Both the position numbers and the translations under genes were made by a program. 64,000 nucleotides of DNA from Forficula auricularia (taxonomy: Eukaryota; Arthropoda; Insecta; Dermaptera; Forficulidae), in NCBI GenBank assembly GCA_024734495.1, contig JALMQS010000061.1:9342286-9406285 (forward strand), read 5' to 3'. This document shows positions 10,872 through 21,177 of the stretch, in pieces; the stretch's first letter is position 1, and each line of letters starts with the position of its first letter. Under the pieces are notes generated by a model. That model was given only the letters and a program-made list of their open reading frames with translations, was not told the origin of the DNA and did not search any database.

Positions 10872-11206
10872 TTTTGTTAAAATAATGGTAGGTTTTCAAC
10901 TTCATTTTAATAGGTTGTATGGTTTGGAAAAAATCGTGGACGAAAAAAACGATAACATATTGTACATCCATCCATCTATCTATTCATCTATCCATCTGCA
11001 CGCACTAAGTGAAAAAATCGCACTTTTTGGACTCTGGGCGAGACCCTTTGTAAATTTTGGTAAAACCACTACGTGCTAAAATTCAACCTAATACTACAAT
11101 GTGACTTTGAATGAGAGCATTGGTTACCTGAGGACCCTTTGAAATCGCGCTTTCCACGAGACCGATACAATAATTTACCCATGCTTCGCATTGGATAAAG
11201 TAAAAA
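10872..11206 (+). mobile_element. Helitron-like 3' block family H, copy 2 (5'-truncated)
   Basis: Collinear with 3770-4116 but lacks the first 200 bp. It keeps the CATCCATC microsatellite and the 3' hairpin ACCCATGCTTCGCATTGG followed by ATAAAGTAAAA. It stands 3' end to 3' end with copy 3, about 50 bp apart. The 64-codon ORF at 10885 runs through it and is not a gene. Confidence 0.65.
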
Positions 11207-11258
11207 ATATTTTTAAACAATATGTGATGAAATTTTTTAAAGATGTTGTAAATGCAAT

Positions 11259-11803
11259 TTTTTTACTTTATCCAATGCGAAGCATGGGGAAAGTATTGTA
11301 ATCGGTCTCGCGGCAAGCGCGACTTCAAAGAGGTCCTCAGGTAAAGACTACGGAACGCATGGTCTCAATTAAGGTCATAAATTGTAGTATTCAATTAGGT
11401 TGAATTTTAGCACGTGACGGTTTTGCCAAAAATTACATGGGGTCTCGTCTAGAGGCCAAAAAGTGCCATTTTTTTTGTAAGTGCGTGCGGATGGATGGAT
11501 GGAAATTGTATGTTATCGTTTTTTTCGTCTACGATTTTTTCCACACCGTTCACCGATTGAAATGAAATTGAAAACCTACCATTATTTTAACAAAATGAAG
11601 CGCTGATTAGTTTTTGGTACATATCGGACCACAAACATTAGTACTTTATTTCAGTACTTTTTTAGTTTTTCTAAATATCTTGAAAATGACTTAACCAATT
11701 TTGATGAAATTTAATATCCTAATTAAGTATTTTGGGGACAACAAAAAAGGTTAAATAAAGTTTTGAGTAAAAGTATATTTTAAAGTACTTTACTCTAGAG
11801 TAA
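11259..11803 (-). mobile_element. Helitron-like 3' block family H, copy 3
   Basis: Minus-strand copy of the block at 3571-4116, full length. The hairpin end lies at 11259-11290 and the TCTAGAGTAAAGTACTTT start near 11803. The satellite array begins immediately beyond its 5' side. The same order (satellite, then block H) is seen at 44745-45790. Confidence 0.7.
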
Positions 11804-11929
11804 GATAGTACTTTTTTTAATTCCTTATTTTACCAAAAATTCTTTAAAATTTATTCATTTGATGGGTTTAATATAGCTCATTTAACCTAACTTAAGTAAG
11901 AATGGATAGGCTTCTCGCTGTGAAATGAT

Positions 11930-13174
11930 AAAAATTTGGTAGGAAATTTTATAAGTAACCATAGCAACTGCGTTGTTTTTTTATCCGTTACCTTTGCTGA
12001 AGACATAGAGGAATCGACTTAAAATCAAAAATAGCGATTGATTCTCATCTATTACTTGAGGAATAACCATTCTATATTGAATTTTTGACGTTTCGTTTTT
12101 ATTGGTAACCATTGCTGAAGACATAGAGGACTCGATTTAAAAATCAAAAATAGCGATCGATTCTCATCTAGTACTTGAGGAATAACCATTCTACATTAGG
12201 ATTTTTGACGTTTCGGTTTTTATTGGTAACCATTGCTGAAGACATGGAGGAATCGGCTTAAATTAAAAAATAACGATCGATTCTTATCTAATACTAGCGG
12301 AATAACCTTATTGCATTCTATTTTTGATGTTTTGTCTATTAATGGCAACCTCTACTGATAATGTGGAAGAATCGACTTAAAAACAAAAAGACTAAATTCT
12401 TTTTTGGTAAACAACTCAAGCTTGATCGATCGTTATTACTTTATCCAATGCGTAGCATGGGTAAAATCAAAAATAGCCATCGATTCTCATCTAATACTTG
12501 AGGAATAACCAACCATTCTCTATTGGATTTTTGGCGTTTCGGTTTTTATTGGTAACCATTGCTGAAGACATAGAGAAATCGACCTTAAACCAAAAATAGC
12601 GATTGATTCTCATCTAATACTTGAGGAATAACCATTCTATATTGGATTTTTGACATTTCGGTTTTTATTGGTAACCATTGCTGAAGACATGGAGGAATCG
12701 ACTTAAAATCAAAAATAGCCATCGATTCTCATCTAATACTTGAGGAATAACCATTCTATATTGGATTTTTGGCGTTTCGGTTTTTATTGGTAACCATTGC
12801 TTAAGACATAGAGAAATCGACTTTAAACCAAAAATATCGATTGATTCTCATCTAATACTTGAGGAATAACCATTCTATATTGGATTTTTGACATTTCGGT
12901 TTTTATTGGTAACCATTGCTGAAGACATGGAGGAATCGACTTAAAAATCAAAAATAGCCATCGATTTTCATCTAATACTTGAGGAATAACAATTCTACAT
13001 TAGGTTTTTGACGTTTCGATTATTATTGGTAACCATTGCTGAAGACATGGAGGAATCGGCTTAAATTAAAAAATAACGATCGATTCTTATCTAATACTAG
13101 TGGAATAACCTTATTGCATTCTATTTTTGATGTTTTGTCTATTAATGGCAACTTCTACTGATAATGTGGAAGAA
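11930..13174. repeat. 119-bp satellite array with higher-order structure
   Basis: About ten monomers of roughly 119 bp marked by GGTAACCATTGCTGAAGACA (near 12110, 12230, 12550, 12670, 12790, 12910, 13030). A distinct variant pair (TAATACTAGYGGAATAACC, then TTATTGCATTC) occurs near 12290 and again near 13100, about 807 bp apart, indicating a higher-order repeat. At 12439-12467 the array is broken by a block H end (ACTTTATCCAATGCG). It runs into an assembly gap. Related monomers occur at 44745-45200. Confidence 0.9.
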
Positions 13175-13274
13175 NNNNNNNNNNNNNNNNNNNNNNNNNN
13201 NNNNNNNNNNNNNNNNNNNNNNNNNNNNNNNNNNNNNNNNNNNNNNNNNNNNNNNNNNNNNNNNNNNNNNNNNN
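13175..13274. other. Assembly gap, 100 N
   Basis: Exactly 100 N, a conventional placeholder for a gap of unknown size. It interrupts the satellite array, so the true array is probably longer and the join to the LINE relic on the right is unproven. Confidence 0.98.
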
Positions 13275-13850
13275 AATTAGTTTGGTGAATAGCTGAGTGA
13301 GTTCAATAATGTTTTGCCTCGATAATTTTCTGGATCTGATTTGCTTCCCTTCTTGAAGATCGGTATTGTGAGACTAGATTTCCAGTCATTAGGAATGACG
13401 TGTTATATTAGAACATTTTGAAATAATTTCGTGACATTGGAGGCTAGCTCAACAACGCCATATTTGAGCTGTTCGTTGGGGATTTTATCTGTACCCGCTG
13501 CCTTTCTATTTTTCAATGACCTTAGCTCTAGTATTACCTCTTATTTTGATATGTTTATATCATCGTCTGCAATTGATTAACTGGGGTATTATTATTAGGC
13601 GATTGGTAAAGATTTCTGAAAAATTATTTCCATTCTTAGATAGCTATTTTACTATTGGTCGTGAGCTCATTTATTTCATTTTTACTACTTAAGAATTTCC
13701 ACACTTTCTTTGAGCACAATATAGATCGTTTCCATACCAGTGGTAAATGTTTCCCAATACTCCTCCTTAATTTTTCTGATTTTACAATACACAGAGTTTC
13801 TAATTGTTACGTAATTATTTCTGTTGTTTTGAGAGGGCGTAGCTAGGAAT
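13275..13850 (-). pseudogene. LINE reverse transcriptase relic
   Basis: The minus strand reads NRKAAGTDKIPNEQLKYG, then HVIPNDWKSSLTIPIFKKGS and KSDPENYRGKTLLNSL. These are the entry motifs of non-LTR reverse transcriptases (KAxGxDxIP, WK...PIFKKG, NYRGxxLLN). Upstream (about 13620-13760) YCAQRKVWKFLSSKNEINE resembles the linker region between endonuclease and RT. Stops and frame breaks occur throughout and the catalytic YADD region is lost in the gap. Consistent with the RTE-type LINEs elsewhere in the window. Confidence 0.75.
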
Positions 13851-13997
13851 CTCATATACGCGTTCGCTTTTTTCTTAAGCTAGACCGTTAGTTAGCTATT
13901 TGCAAAAAACAATATTTAAATCAGAACAGTCTATTCAAAACTCAATTGGAACTTATAGATAAAATTAAAGATCTCGAAATCCTAATAACGCAAAGCT
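13851..13997. other. Intergenic, nothing recognised
   Basis: No supported feature. Confidence 0.4.
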
Positions 13998-14354
13998 TTT
14001 ATATCTTTTTTTTTTTTTTTTTTTATAATGATACTGATACAAGAAGAAGTTGCACCAAGAAGGTACAACCTCTGTAGTCCGTGGTGGACCCTTGTAACGT
14101 GAAGATAAGGGGGAGGTGTAGTGATTGGGTAGCAGTCGGGTATCTGTGGATGCTGGTCTTGAAAGATTGAAGGTCATAAGTTGCTGGAAAGACGGTCGGG
14201 GGAAGAGAGTTCCAGTCTCCTAGATGTCATAGGGATAAATGAATTGGCGAATGCGTTTGTTCGATTAGTATCCAGTTTAAGCGCGTAGGGGTGTTGAGTT
14301 TTAGAAAATCGTGTATTTCTTTGGATATCACGAGTCTCTTCACTAACATACCAC
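13998..14354. repeat. Dispersed repeat family G, copy 1
   Basis: Starts with a run of T (about 14008-14026), then AAGAAGAAGTTGCACCAAG. It includes GTCTTGAAAGATTGAAGGTC and GAGTTCCAGTCTCCTAGATG, then CATAGGGATAAATGAATTGG. The same blocks occur at 25555, 29046, 35995, 37984, 51190, 58495 (minus) and 61762. The T-run at one end suggests a poly-A-tailed retroposon on the minus strand. Family unknown. Confidence 0.65.
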
Positions 14355-14507
14355 CGAGGGGTGAACCGCGATTGGAATAAATGTACACGTCCTTGGAATT
14401 ATGTGGAATTATTTTGGAGTTCATTAGATAATCCTCTTTATCTACTTGGAAATGAAAATGGAAGTGGAAGCAGGTGTACACGATATTAGGTCGCGATTCA
14501 CCCCTCG
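14355..14507. mobile_element. hAT-like MITE, CGAGGGG family, copy 2
   Basis: 153 bp. Left terminus CGAGGGGTGAACCGCGA; the right terminus differs by one base (GAATCGCGA). Flanks CATACCAC and TATTTTCA do not match, so the target duplication is lost or the copy is rearranged. It lies at the end of a family G copy. Its minus strand gives part of a spurious 104-codon ORF. Confidence 0.8.
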
Positions 14508-15335
14508 TATTTTCAAATGAAACAAAAGGACTAGTAGACAAAATAATTTTCAGATCAACCGGTCACCAATTAAACCAATCAAAGAACTTACTCTTTGTTT
14601 TATTGTTATTTTTCACGTTCTATATAACTTGTAAAAAAAAATATAAGGTTCGCATTAGATATTGTACGATTGTATATTGATTTGATTCTATCTTCTTTAA
14701 TATTATATTTAATAATCGTATTATAATAGTAATTTACTTCCATTTTAGAATTTCACTTTCCATATTCATTTTCACCCCATTCTAATCGATAACGATAAAT
14801 ACCTTGATGCGAACAGATTAGTAAACGGGAGGGACAGAGATAATAGAATTGTTTGGAAATTGATTAAAATTATCATAATAAAAATTCAACTATTATTTTA
14901 ATTGAAAATAGATAATTGTATATTTCACATTTGAAAATATGCCTGAGAAAAGGAGAGGAAAACTCTTGAATTATATTTATTTCGATTTGTATAGAAACAA
15001 CATTTGATTGTTTAAACGAAAAATGTAAAATCAAATCATTCAAGTCGAAATGTTCTACATGGTTTTAATTTATAGTTCGCAATCCCATAATTTGTGTTCA
15101 TTAATTAATGTAGCCAGTCCCGATGTTTTGAAATAAAACATTTAGTTAAATATACATAGATATATGAACTTTGAATTTCATTTTCATTTCAAATAATGAA
15201 TAGTAAAAGCATTTATTTAATAGTAAATTTTAGTGTAATTTAAAACTGGTTATAAGAGATTCTAAAGAAATCACGAGATTTTCATCTAATAATACCGCGC
15301 TGTTATGAATAATTTTGTTTATATGTCATAAAAAG
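14508..15335. other. Intergenic, nothing recognised
   Basis: AT-rich, no element ends or coding signal found. Confidence 0.5.
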
Positions 15336-15725
15336 AGACTTCATTCTTCTCCTTTGGGTTCAATCCCTGGGATACAATTATCCATAAGAGGTCAGTTTTA
15401 TTAAGAGATGATAATCTATTATGCAGTCTCTTATTCTCCAACCTATAATAAATTAAAAATTTACTAATAAAATAAATGACAACCTCTCATGATTTCTTAA
15501 GTCAGCTCTACCAGCAACATTAACCTTTATGATAAGAGATTCACTCAAATCAACATTTGGGAGTTCATACAGCGCAGAAGACATTCGAGTCTACTAAATG
15601 TCCCAAAGAACTCCGCCCAGTGGAGATTTAATCAACATCTGAGTGTGAATCGAGGCAGGGGGACTGCAGCCCCGGGAGCCCGGCCTCTGAAGGAGCCACC
15701 CGTTACACCAAAGGATACTTCTTCA
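15336..15725. other. GC-richer unexplained block
   Basis: Stands out in composition, with GGGTTCAATCCCTGGGA near 15356, which resembles a tRNA B-box, and GCAGCCCCGGGAGCCCGGCC near 15667. No A-box, cloverleaf or ORF could be fitted. Possibly a degraded SINE or other repeat. Confidence 0.3.
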
Positions 15726-16049
15726 TTATTTTAATAAAAATGAGGTCACCGATGTGATCCACTTGGACTCCATATAAGCTCTCTGAAGATGAAGATTTCA
15801 TTGTAATAAATTACAAAGAATACAATAGAAACTTTACAAAATTTGCCAGTTGATACAGACGAAAAACTATAGTGTGAAAATATCACAATAAATTTTCTCA
15901 TAAATGAGAACTTAATAAGAATTTATGGTTCATGAAAGTGATTAACTATTGGAATGTAATAAGAGTCTCTAGAAATTCGCTCTTCAATGGGAAGTTAAAC
16001 GATCATTACATATAGGGGTTAAAATTTAAAATTTTTATTTTAATATTTT
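15726..16049. other. Intergenic, nothing recognised
   Basis: No supported feature. Confidence 0.4.
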
Positions 16050-16260
16050 CAAACTAAAAAAACAAGTAAAATATACTATAAAATGAACATATAATAACGA
16101 AAATATTTTTTTTTTTCTGGGGCAAAGTTAGGGGGGGGGGGGGGGGGTCAAAAAATGAAAATCCATGCCCTTGAACCAACCTCAACCAAATTTAGTACCC
16201 ATAATCACTGGGCCCCAACTAGTCTAAAAATGCAAAAACTAACCCCCCACCTACATGATA
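16050..16260 (-). repeat. Dispersed repeat family M, copy 1, with G17 run
   Basis: The reverse complement matches the inner part of the palindromic element at 54690-55095: TTTTTGCATTTTTAGA, GGTACTAAATTTGGTTGAG and TTTTCATTTTTTGACCCC. A run of 17 G lies at 16131-16147, where other copies have 4-6 C on the opposite strand. Confidence 0.55.
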
Positions 16261-16269
16261 ATAAATAAT

Positions 16270-16505
16270 TTTATTAAATATTAAATATAAGAGAGGGGCC
16301 AGGTGCGTATGGTAAAGTCAAGTGGAGGACCACATCTAAGAACGTGCCAATTTATTCTATCTATCCCTAAACATTAGAGCTTCCAACTCTAAACTTTTGG
16401 AGAAGTGAAAGCGTTAGCATTGGATAGAGTAGAAAGTGGAGGTGGGTGTTGGCGTCAAACCAGTCTTGGGACTCCACATATACTTGATGATGATGAAGAA
16501 GGATG
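16270..16505 (+). pseudogene. RTE-type LINE 3' end, copy 1
   Basis: Near 16415-16480, with one frameshift, the codons read DRVE, then WRWVLASNQS. This corresponds to DRVEWRRIVASNQS at the end of the better copy (37180-37605). The shared 3' sequence TCAAACCAGTCTTGGGACTC is followed by a GATGATGATGAAG tail. RTE elements end in short tandem repeats rather than poly-A. Strongly 5'-truncated and dead. Confidence 0.65.
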
Positions 16506-16754
16506 ACACTAAAGATTTAAGATTTCTACCCCTCGACTAACTTGGCACCTTATATTATAGACAAGCTCATTTTTCCAAGTAATAAATGATACATTTCTAA
16601 AAAAGGAAAACTTGAAAACGTTAGCGAGAATTAGACAATTATAATTATATCAAATTGAAAGTTTTTGTGCCGAGAGTAGCAGAATTTTTATATATTGAAG
16701 GAGACAATAAAAGAGTGTGTCTTCTGCGGAATTATAAAATTTTATTTATTTATA

Positions 16755-16798
16755 ACGTGACTATAGTTTCGAGGGCTTTGCCCTCCTTCATCAGTCTA
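16755..16798 (-). ncRNA. Hammerhead-ribozyme-like motif
   Basis: Minus strand: CTGATGA (16794-16788), AG, stem II GAGGGC/GCCCTC with loop AAA, GAAAC, TATA, GTC (16761-16759). Stem II differs from the 9.7-kb copy by a paired A-T to G-C change, so pairing is kept. Confidence 0.6.
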
Positions 16799-16853
16799 TT
16801 ACAATTGATAAACAGGATAAATTCATAAATTAATTCCTGTGAATCCATTGTAA

Positions 16854-16898
16854 TAGACTGAAGAAGAAGGGCAAAGCCCTCGAAACTATAGTCTCGTT
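16854..16898 (+). ncRNA. Hammerhead-like motif with mutated core
   Basis: CTGAAGA at 16858-16864 replaces CTGATGA; stem II is AAGGGC/GCCCTC-like. GAAAC, TATA and GTC (16891-16893) are intact. It faces the minus-strand copy at 16755. The T to A change falls at the one variable position of the CUGANGA box, so activity is not excluded on that ground. Confidence 0.5.
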
Positions 16899-17576
16899 AT
16901 AACAATAAAATTTATAATTTACACTCTTTATTGTCTCCTTCAATATAATTATATCTATTAACTTTGTGTTAATAAATTAATCTTTAATTAATTAAATAAT
17001 TAAGACTGAGAAAACAAAGGGTACCTTTTTATTAAATATCAATTTTAAAGCGTTTGCCTTAAAATCTTTATCTAGAGTCTAGATTTTAGCTAATATTTAT
17101 TTTCCTGATATTGATATTTACTTCTATACCAAGTCGAATTCAACTACCTAAATCATAGTAATAAAAATAAATAAATAAATAAATAAATATCTTTAAAAAA
17201 TAATTGAAAAACGATTTTTATTCTTTTCTTTAATAAATAAAATAAATAAAATATATTAAGAACTCCGGATCAGGTTTCATCCAATATATAACAAATTGAA
17301 TTTTTCCAATAATATGGGTTCATTTTATTGACCAGCAATTACTTATCATTATTTTTCAATTTCAAATTTAAAAAAGAATTCATAAAGATTTTCATAGTTA
17401 TTTGTCGGTTAGAAGTACTACCCTCGGAAATAGAGCCAAAGTGCCAAGCAGACCAATAAGAAATCATTTGTGACCAACAACTTTTTACTTTCACATTTCT
17501 ATAGAATATATTAATGTGAAGTATTGCGATGGCCAGTCTGGGTCCTGACTCTTTGAGAGCTTGTATCACAGAGAAG

Positions 17577-17842
17577 TAACGCACAGACTAACTAACAGAC
17601 AGACAACCAGACAGACTAATAGACATTTTGACAAAACAATTATTATCTCGAAAAATATTATTTTTTCGATGTTTACTTATTGGAGCTTTTTTGTAGAGCG
17701 AAATGCCATGGTTTCTCTCAATTTTTTTAATCAAAATAGTTTTAGCCATTTTTGAGATATTTCGAAAAAAAGAAGGAAAAAAAAAACACTTTTTTCATGC
17801 ACGATTACAATACTTGACCATACCCTGTATGGTAAAGTAAAA
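17577..17842 (+). mobile_element. Family P repeat with 3' hairpin, copy 1
   Basis: Starts ACGCACAGACTAAC, has CAGACAGAC repeats, and ends GATTACAATACTT, hairpin ACCATAC/GTATGGT (17817-17833), AAAGTAAAA. A second copy is at 53293-53568. The last 40 bp have the same layout as family H, although the hairpin stem sequence differs. Probably a Helitron-like or similar non-autonomous element; non-coding. Confidence 0.55.
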
Positions 17843-18672
17843 CTATACCTTTTGCGATTGATCGAAATAATAATAATAATAGTTAAACTAATAATGGAAG
17901 CCTTGTATTATATTGTATTATATATTTTTACTACGATAGGTAATTATTGTCGATTTGAGAACCAGGCGGATTGGAGGCGAATAAACGTGTTATAAATATT
18001 ATAAACTTATTATGTTCCCAAGAGTCAATATTTTCAATTTACATCATGAATCAGAATCCAAAATTAGTTTTGTAAAATTTAAATTAAAAACAATGACAGT
18101 CAAAATAATAAAATAATAATTTATTAAAAAATCACACTCTAATTTAGTAAATTTTCACAAATTTTATTGTGTTTTTTGGCAAAATGGGTTTGTACCCGAA
18201 TCCAATAAATAGTAAAAAAATTGTGTTTTTCGAAATATAAATTGAAAGAAAATTTTAAACCTTTTTCAAGACTCAAATTTTAACGATTTGAGCTGACTCC
18301 CACATGGCTGTGATCAAATGGAAACAAATGTTTTCATTGTGCCATAAACAATGGTAAAATCAATAAGAAAATATTAAAGGAGAATCTAGGCACAGTACAC
18401 TGCGTACTGTGTTTCAAGCTTGGAATACCCTCTGGATCTGTTTAACGATCATCCCTTTGTCAAAAGTCGCATGAAGGGGCCGCTCTTTCCGGGAAGTTTT
18501 TTGTGTTCCAGACCATCCCATCTGTATTATCTATCCTATTTCCTATAATTGTTGAAGATTTTATATTAAAAAGTTTTGAATTGTAGTATTATTATATTAT
18601 TATTGTAAATAACGCGCACGCACAGCGCCAACTACCGAGGGAAATACTAAGCTGGTAGCGTCCGCTTGTAAC
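17843..18672 (+). repeat. Dispersed repeat family X, copy 1
   Basis: About 830 bp matching 52190-53020 in reverse orientation at high identity. It starts CTATACCTTTTGCGATTGAT and ends ACTACCGAGGGAAATACTAA, then GCTGGTAGCGTCCGCT. No ORF. The downstream stretch AATAAACACCCCTTAATCTC and TCTTTTATTCTGCGAGTACC (to about 18790) looks like an LTR polyadenylation region, but no LTR pair is present. Confidence 0.7.
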
Positions 18673-18892
18673 AGTTTAGTATCTCTCTAGCTCACTCTCT
18701 CTAGTGTCCCGTTCTCATGTGAACATCTCATCAATAAACACCCCTTAATCTCATGTTGTGTCTTTTATTCTGCGAGTACCCGATAATATCAGTTCACCCT
18801 CAATATCACATGCTACAGAATTATTTAAAAAAATATATTTTCTGAATAATCTCTTTTCTTCATAATTGCATTTTTAAACTACAGATTAGGCT
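18673..18892. other. Possible solo-LTR-like segment
   Basis: Contains an AATAAA signal at about 18735 and GC-richer sequence continuing from family X. Not present in the second X copy, so its status is unclear. Confidence 0.25.
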
Positions 18893-19204
18893 GCTCCTTA
18901 TTTTGGATATTTTCGAATATTTACGCTGACAAGGGTCATATGTTTTGAAATAAATAAAAAAAAATATCCCCCAAGTTTCAAGTCTCTATCTCAATTTTAA
19001 CCTAGTGATACACAGCAATTAAGTTTCCAATCTAAATAACATGGGGTTTTTGGCATTGAACTATCAATTTTTTATTCCGGCCAAAGTAATGGTTCAAAAA
19101 ATTTGAAACTCTGTAGACTTCATCCTTATAATAGTAGCTATCCTTCTGAATTTTTACAGATTTTTAGCTATTACTATTTTGGAGTTACATCTAGATAAAA
19201 TACT

Positions 19205-19650
19205 TCTATATCTTAAATAAATAAATAAATAAATAAATAAATCTTTATTCCTCGACCTGCTTAGAGACACAAGTCCTCGGTGGCTAGGTCCTCCAAACAT
19301 CAATACAATCTAGCTACAATGCATTAACAAACATCAATACAAATTAATTACAACAATTTAACAAATAATAAACAAGTAAAAAAAAAAAGAAAAAGAAAAA
19401 AATAGAAATGTATGCTCATTAACGAAATAACATGACCATAGATTTCCATTAAAAGACAAAAAGTAATTTAAAAATTCCGCGCAAAAACCCGATACCAGGA
19501 GCAAGCGACGCATTAGCCATCCCGGCATTCGCCATAAGTTGTTAAGGAAACCTGGTCAAAACCTTAACAAGGATGGTATGACCTCTCTCTACCTCAGCTA
19601 ATCTCTGCTTGTGAGAACTAAATAAAATGTTTTACAATTCTAGGACTTTA
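19205..19650 (-). mobile_element. LINE 3' end with TTTA-repeat tail
   Basis: The minus strand ends CACCGAGGACTTGTGTCTCT, AAGCAGGTCGAGG, AATAAAGATT and (TTTA)n, where the AAAT run is 19214-19242. The polyadenylation-like signal and simple-repeat tail fit a Jockey/CR1/R1-type LINE 3' untranslated region. No coding domain was found in the 1-kb loop. Confidence 0.45.
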
Positions 19651-20187
19651 GGACTTGACAAAATTTATAATTGATTTAATCATAGGAGCCAGAAGACTAT
19701 AATCCCAAGTAGTAATAAATAGACAGACTTCCACAAATCAATGCCGGATCCTACAAATGAATGCAAACCTACATATTAATATCTGAATTAACTAATAGGA
19801 ACCAGACTGTATTTAAATTAATACCATTCTTCCCTATATCCTTATAATCTATATAACCATCTGAATCATCATCATAAGAAAAATACCACCACTGGTTTCA
19901 ACACCTATACTTCTAGTCCCAACCCTGGATTGACTATCCCTTTTAACCATATTATCTGAAAAAAAAGAAAAAATATTTTAAAAATAAACAAAATATTTAC
20001 CTTAGTAACGCAGAGATTTCCTTATTCCAGCCTAATTTCAAAACCAACCCTTGCTTTTCCTATCTCTAAATGGAAAGAAGAGTTAACAAACCCCTTTCCC
20101 CATAAGAAACAAAAAAAGAACTAATAAAAACCTACCAAAAAGCTTCAAATTCGCAAGACAGCTTTTTGTTTACCCACCAGACTCCAA
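19651..20187. other. Loop of inverted repeat, unassigned
   Basis: Non-coding; may be more of the LINE 3' region. No motif recognised. Confidence 0.4.
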
Positions 20188-20472
20188 AATTATAATAGCT
20201 AAAAATCTGTAAAAATTCTGAAGGATAGCCACTATTATAAGGATAAAGCCTGCAGAGTTTCAATTTTTGAACCGTTACTTTGGACAGAATAAAAAATTGA
20301 AATTGTTAAATGCCAAAAACCCCATGGGAAATTTAATCGCTGTGTACCACAAGATTAAAATTGTGATAGAGAATTGAAACTTGGGGGATATTTTTTTATT
20401 TATTTCTAACCATATGACTCCTGTCAGCGTAAATATTCGAAAATATCCAAAATAAGAAGCACCATAAGTTAA

Positions 20473-20769
20473 ATATTCTAATAAAAATGATGTATTGCTT
20501 GACCTGTCTAATGATGAAGGATTTGTCCCTCCCGGTCATTGTCTTAAATAGAGAAGCTCATCTTTTCATAAAATGTACAAGACTTGGAAGTGGTTGTAAT
20601 ATCTAAATGGAAAGCTCAAGAGCATCATCACCCCCGGGAAGGACTTTCTCTTCAACCTGCAAACCCGGAACGGAACAGAATAATAAACATTTCAACAGCC
20701 AACTTGTCCTTTATCTCCACTTCTATCCTTATCTCAACTTGACTTCTCACAATCAATAGAACCAAAAAT
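20473..20769. other. Intergenic, nothing recognised
   Basis: No supported feature; slightly GC-richer around 20630-20680. Confidence 0.4.
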
Positions 20770-20930
20770 AAACAGCTTTGGAAAAAACACATAGTTATTA
20801 TCAAAACACACCTTTGAATAAGACATTGCATCTTCTTCCATGGGTGAGAAAATCTTTCATGGTTTGCAATTCCATAGTCACAGTGGATCAGGTTCTAATT
20901 GAATGTCCTGTGTATGTTAGTCTCAAAAAG
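20770..20930 (+). pseudogene. Possible LINE C-terminal fragment
   Basis: The reading HLLPWVRKSF..CNSIVTVDQVLIECPVY resembles the C-terminal end of Jockey/CR1/R1-type LINE ORF2 proteins, where C..C....TVEHILLECPxY is common. Only the VDQVLIECP part is convincing and the surrounding residues are degraded. It could be chance. Confidence 0.4.
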
Positions 20931-21177
20931 GACAATAAAATAAAAAATAAGACTTGGGTACTAGGAAGTTAAACAAATTTGGAAGGTTTTTACATCGGAT
21001 ACAGCTTCTAAATTTAATTTAACTATTATTCTTTAATATTATAGTCAATCCTGAGTTATAGAGTTATTAACTTAATAAGATTTTGTTTTGCAGAGAGTAA
21101 AGCAGAGTTGTTGATTCTAAAGAGAGGAAATCAATGAGGTTGTCCTCTTGCATGATGAAAACAAACATAATTATATA

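Larger units (their letters stand above)
16652..16944. mobile_element. Fold-back element from two inverted PLE ends, copy 2
   Basis: A 293-bp unit flanked by a perfect 11-bp duplication ATAATTATATC (16641-16651 and 16945-16955). It begins with a PLE tail (AAATTGAAAGTTTTTGTGCC, then GAGAGTAGCAGA). The palindromic arms TTGAAGGAGACAATAAAAG enclose two hammerhead-like motifs facing each other. Same design as 1695-2007. Confidence 0.85.
18893..20472. repeat. Long inverted repeat, 290-bp arms
   Basis: Left arm (18893-19188) and right arm (20188-20472) are inverted copies: TTATTTTGGATATTTTCGAA and CCCCCAAGTTTCAA on the left, mirrored on the right. The approximately 1-kb loop holds a LINE 3' tail on the minus strand. 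It could be a fold-back transposon later hit by a LINE, or two opposed copies of one repeat. No target duplication found. Confidence 0.75.

Noticed and set aside
11930..13174. CRISPR-like regular repeats
   Set aside because: Monomers of 119 bp are contiguous without unique spacers, in an insect-type genome; it is a satellite.
14227..14541. 104-codon minus ORF
   Set aside because: Covers a MITE and a dispersed repeat; not conserved in other copies.
15340..15375. tRNA gene suggested by GGGTTCAATCCC
   Set aside because: No A-box, no cloverleaf or acceptor stem could be fitted around it.
18680..18790. LTR retrotransposon end (AATAAA and terminal-like sequence)
   Set aside because: No matching second LTR, primer-binding site or gag/pol coding sequence in the window.
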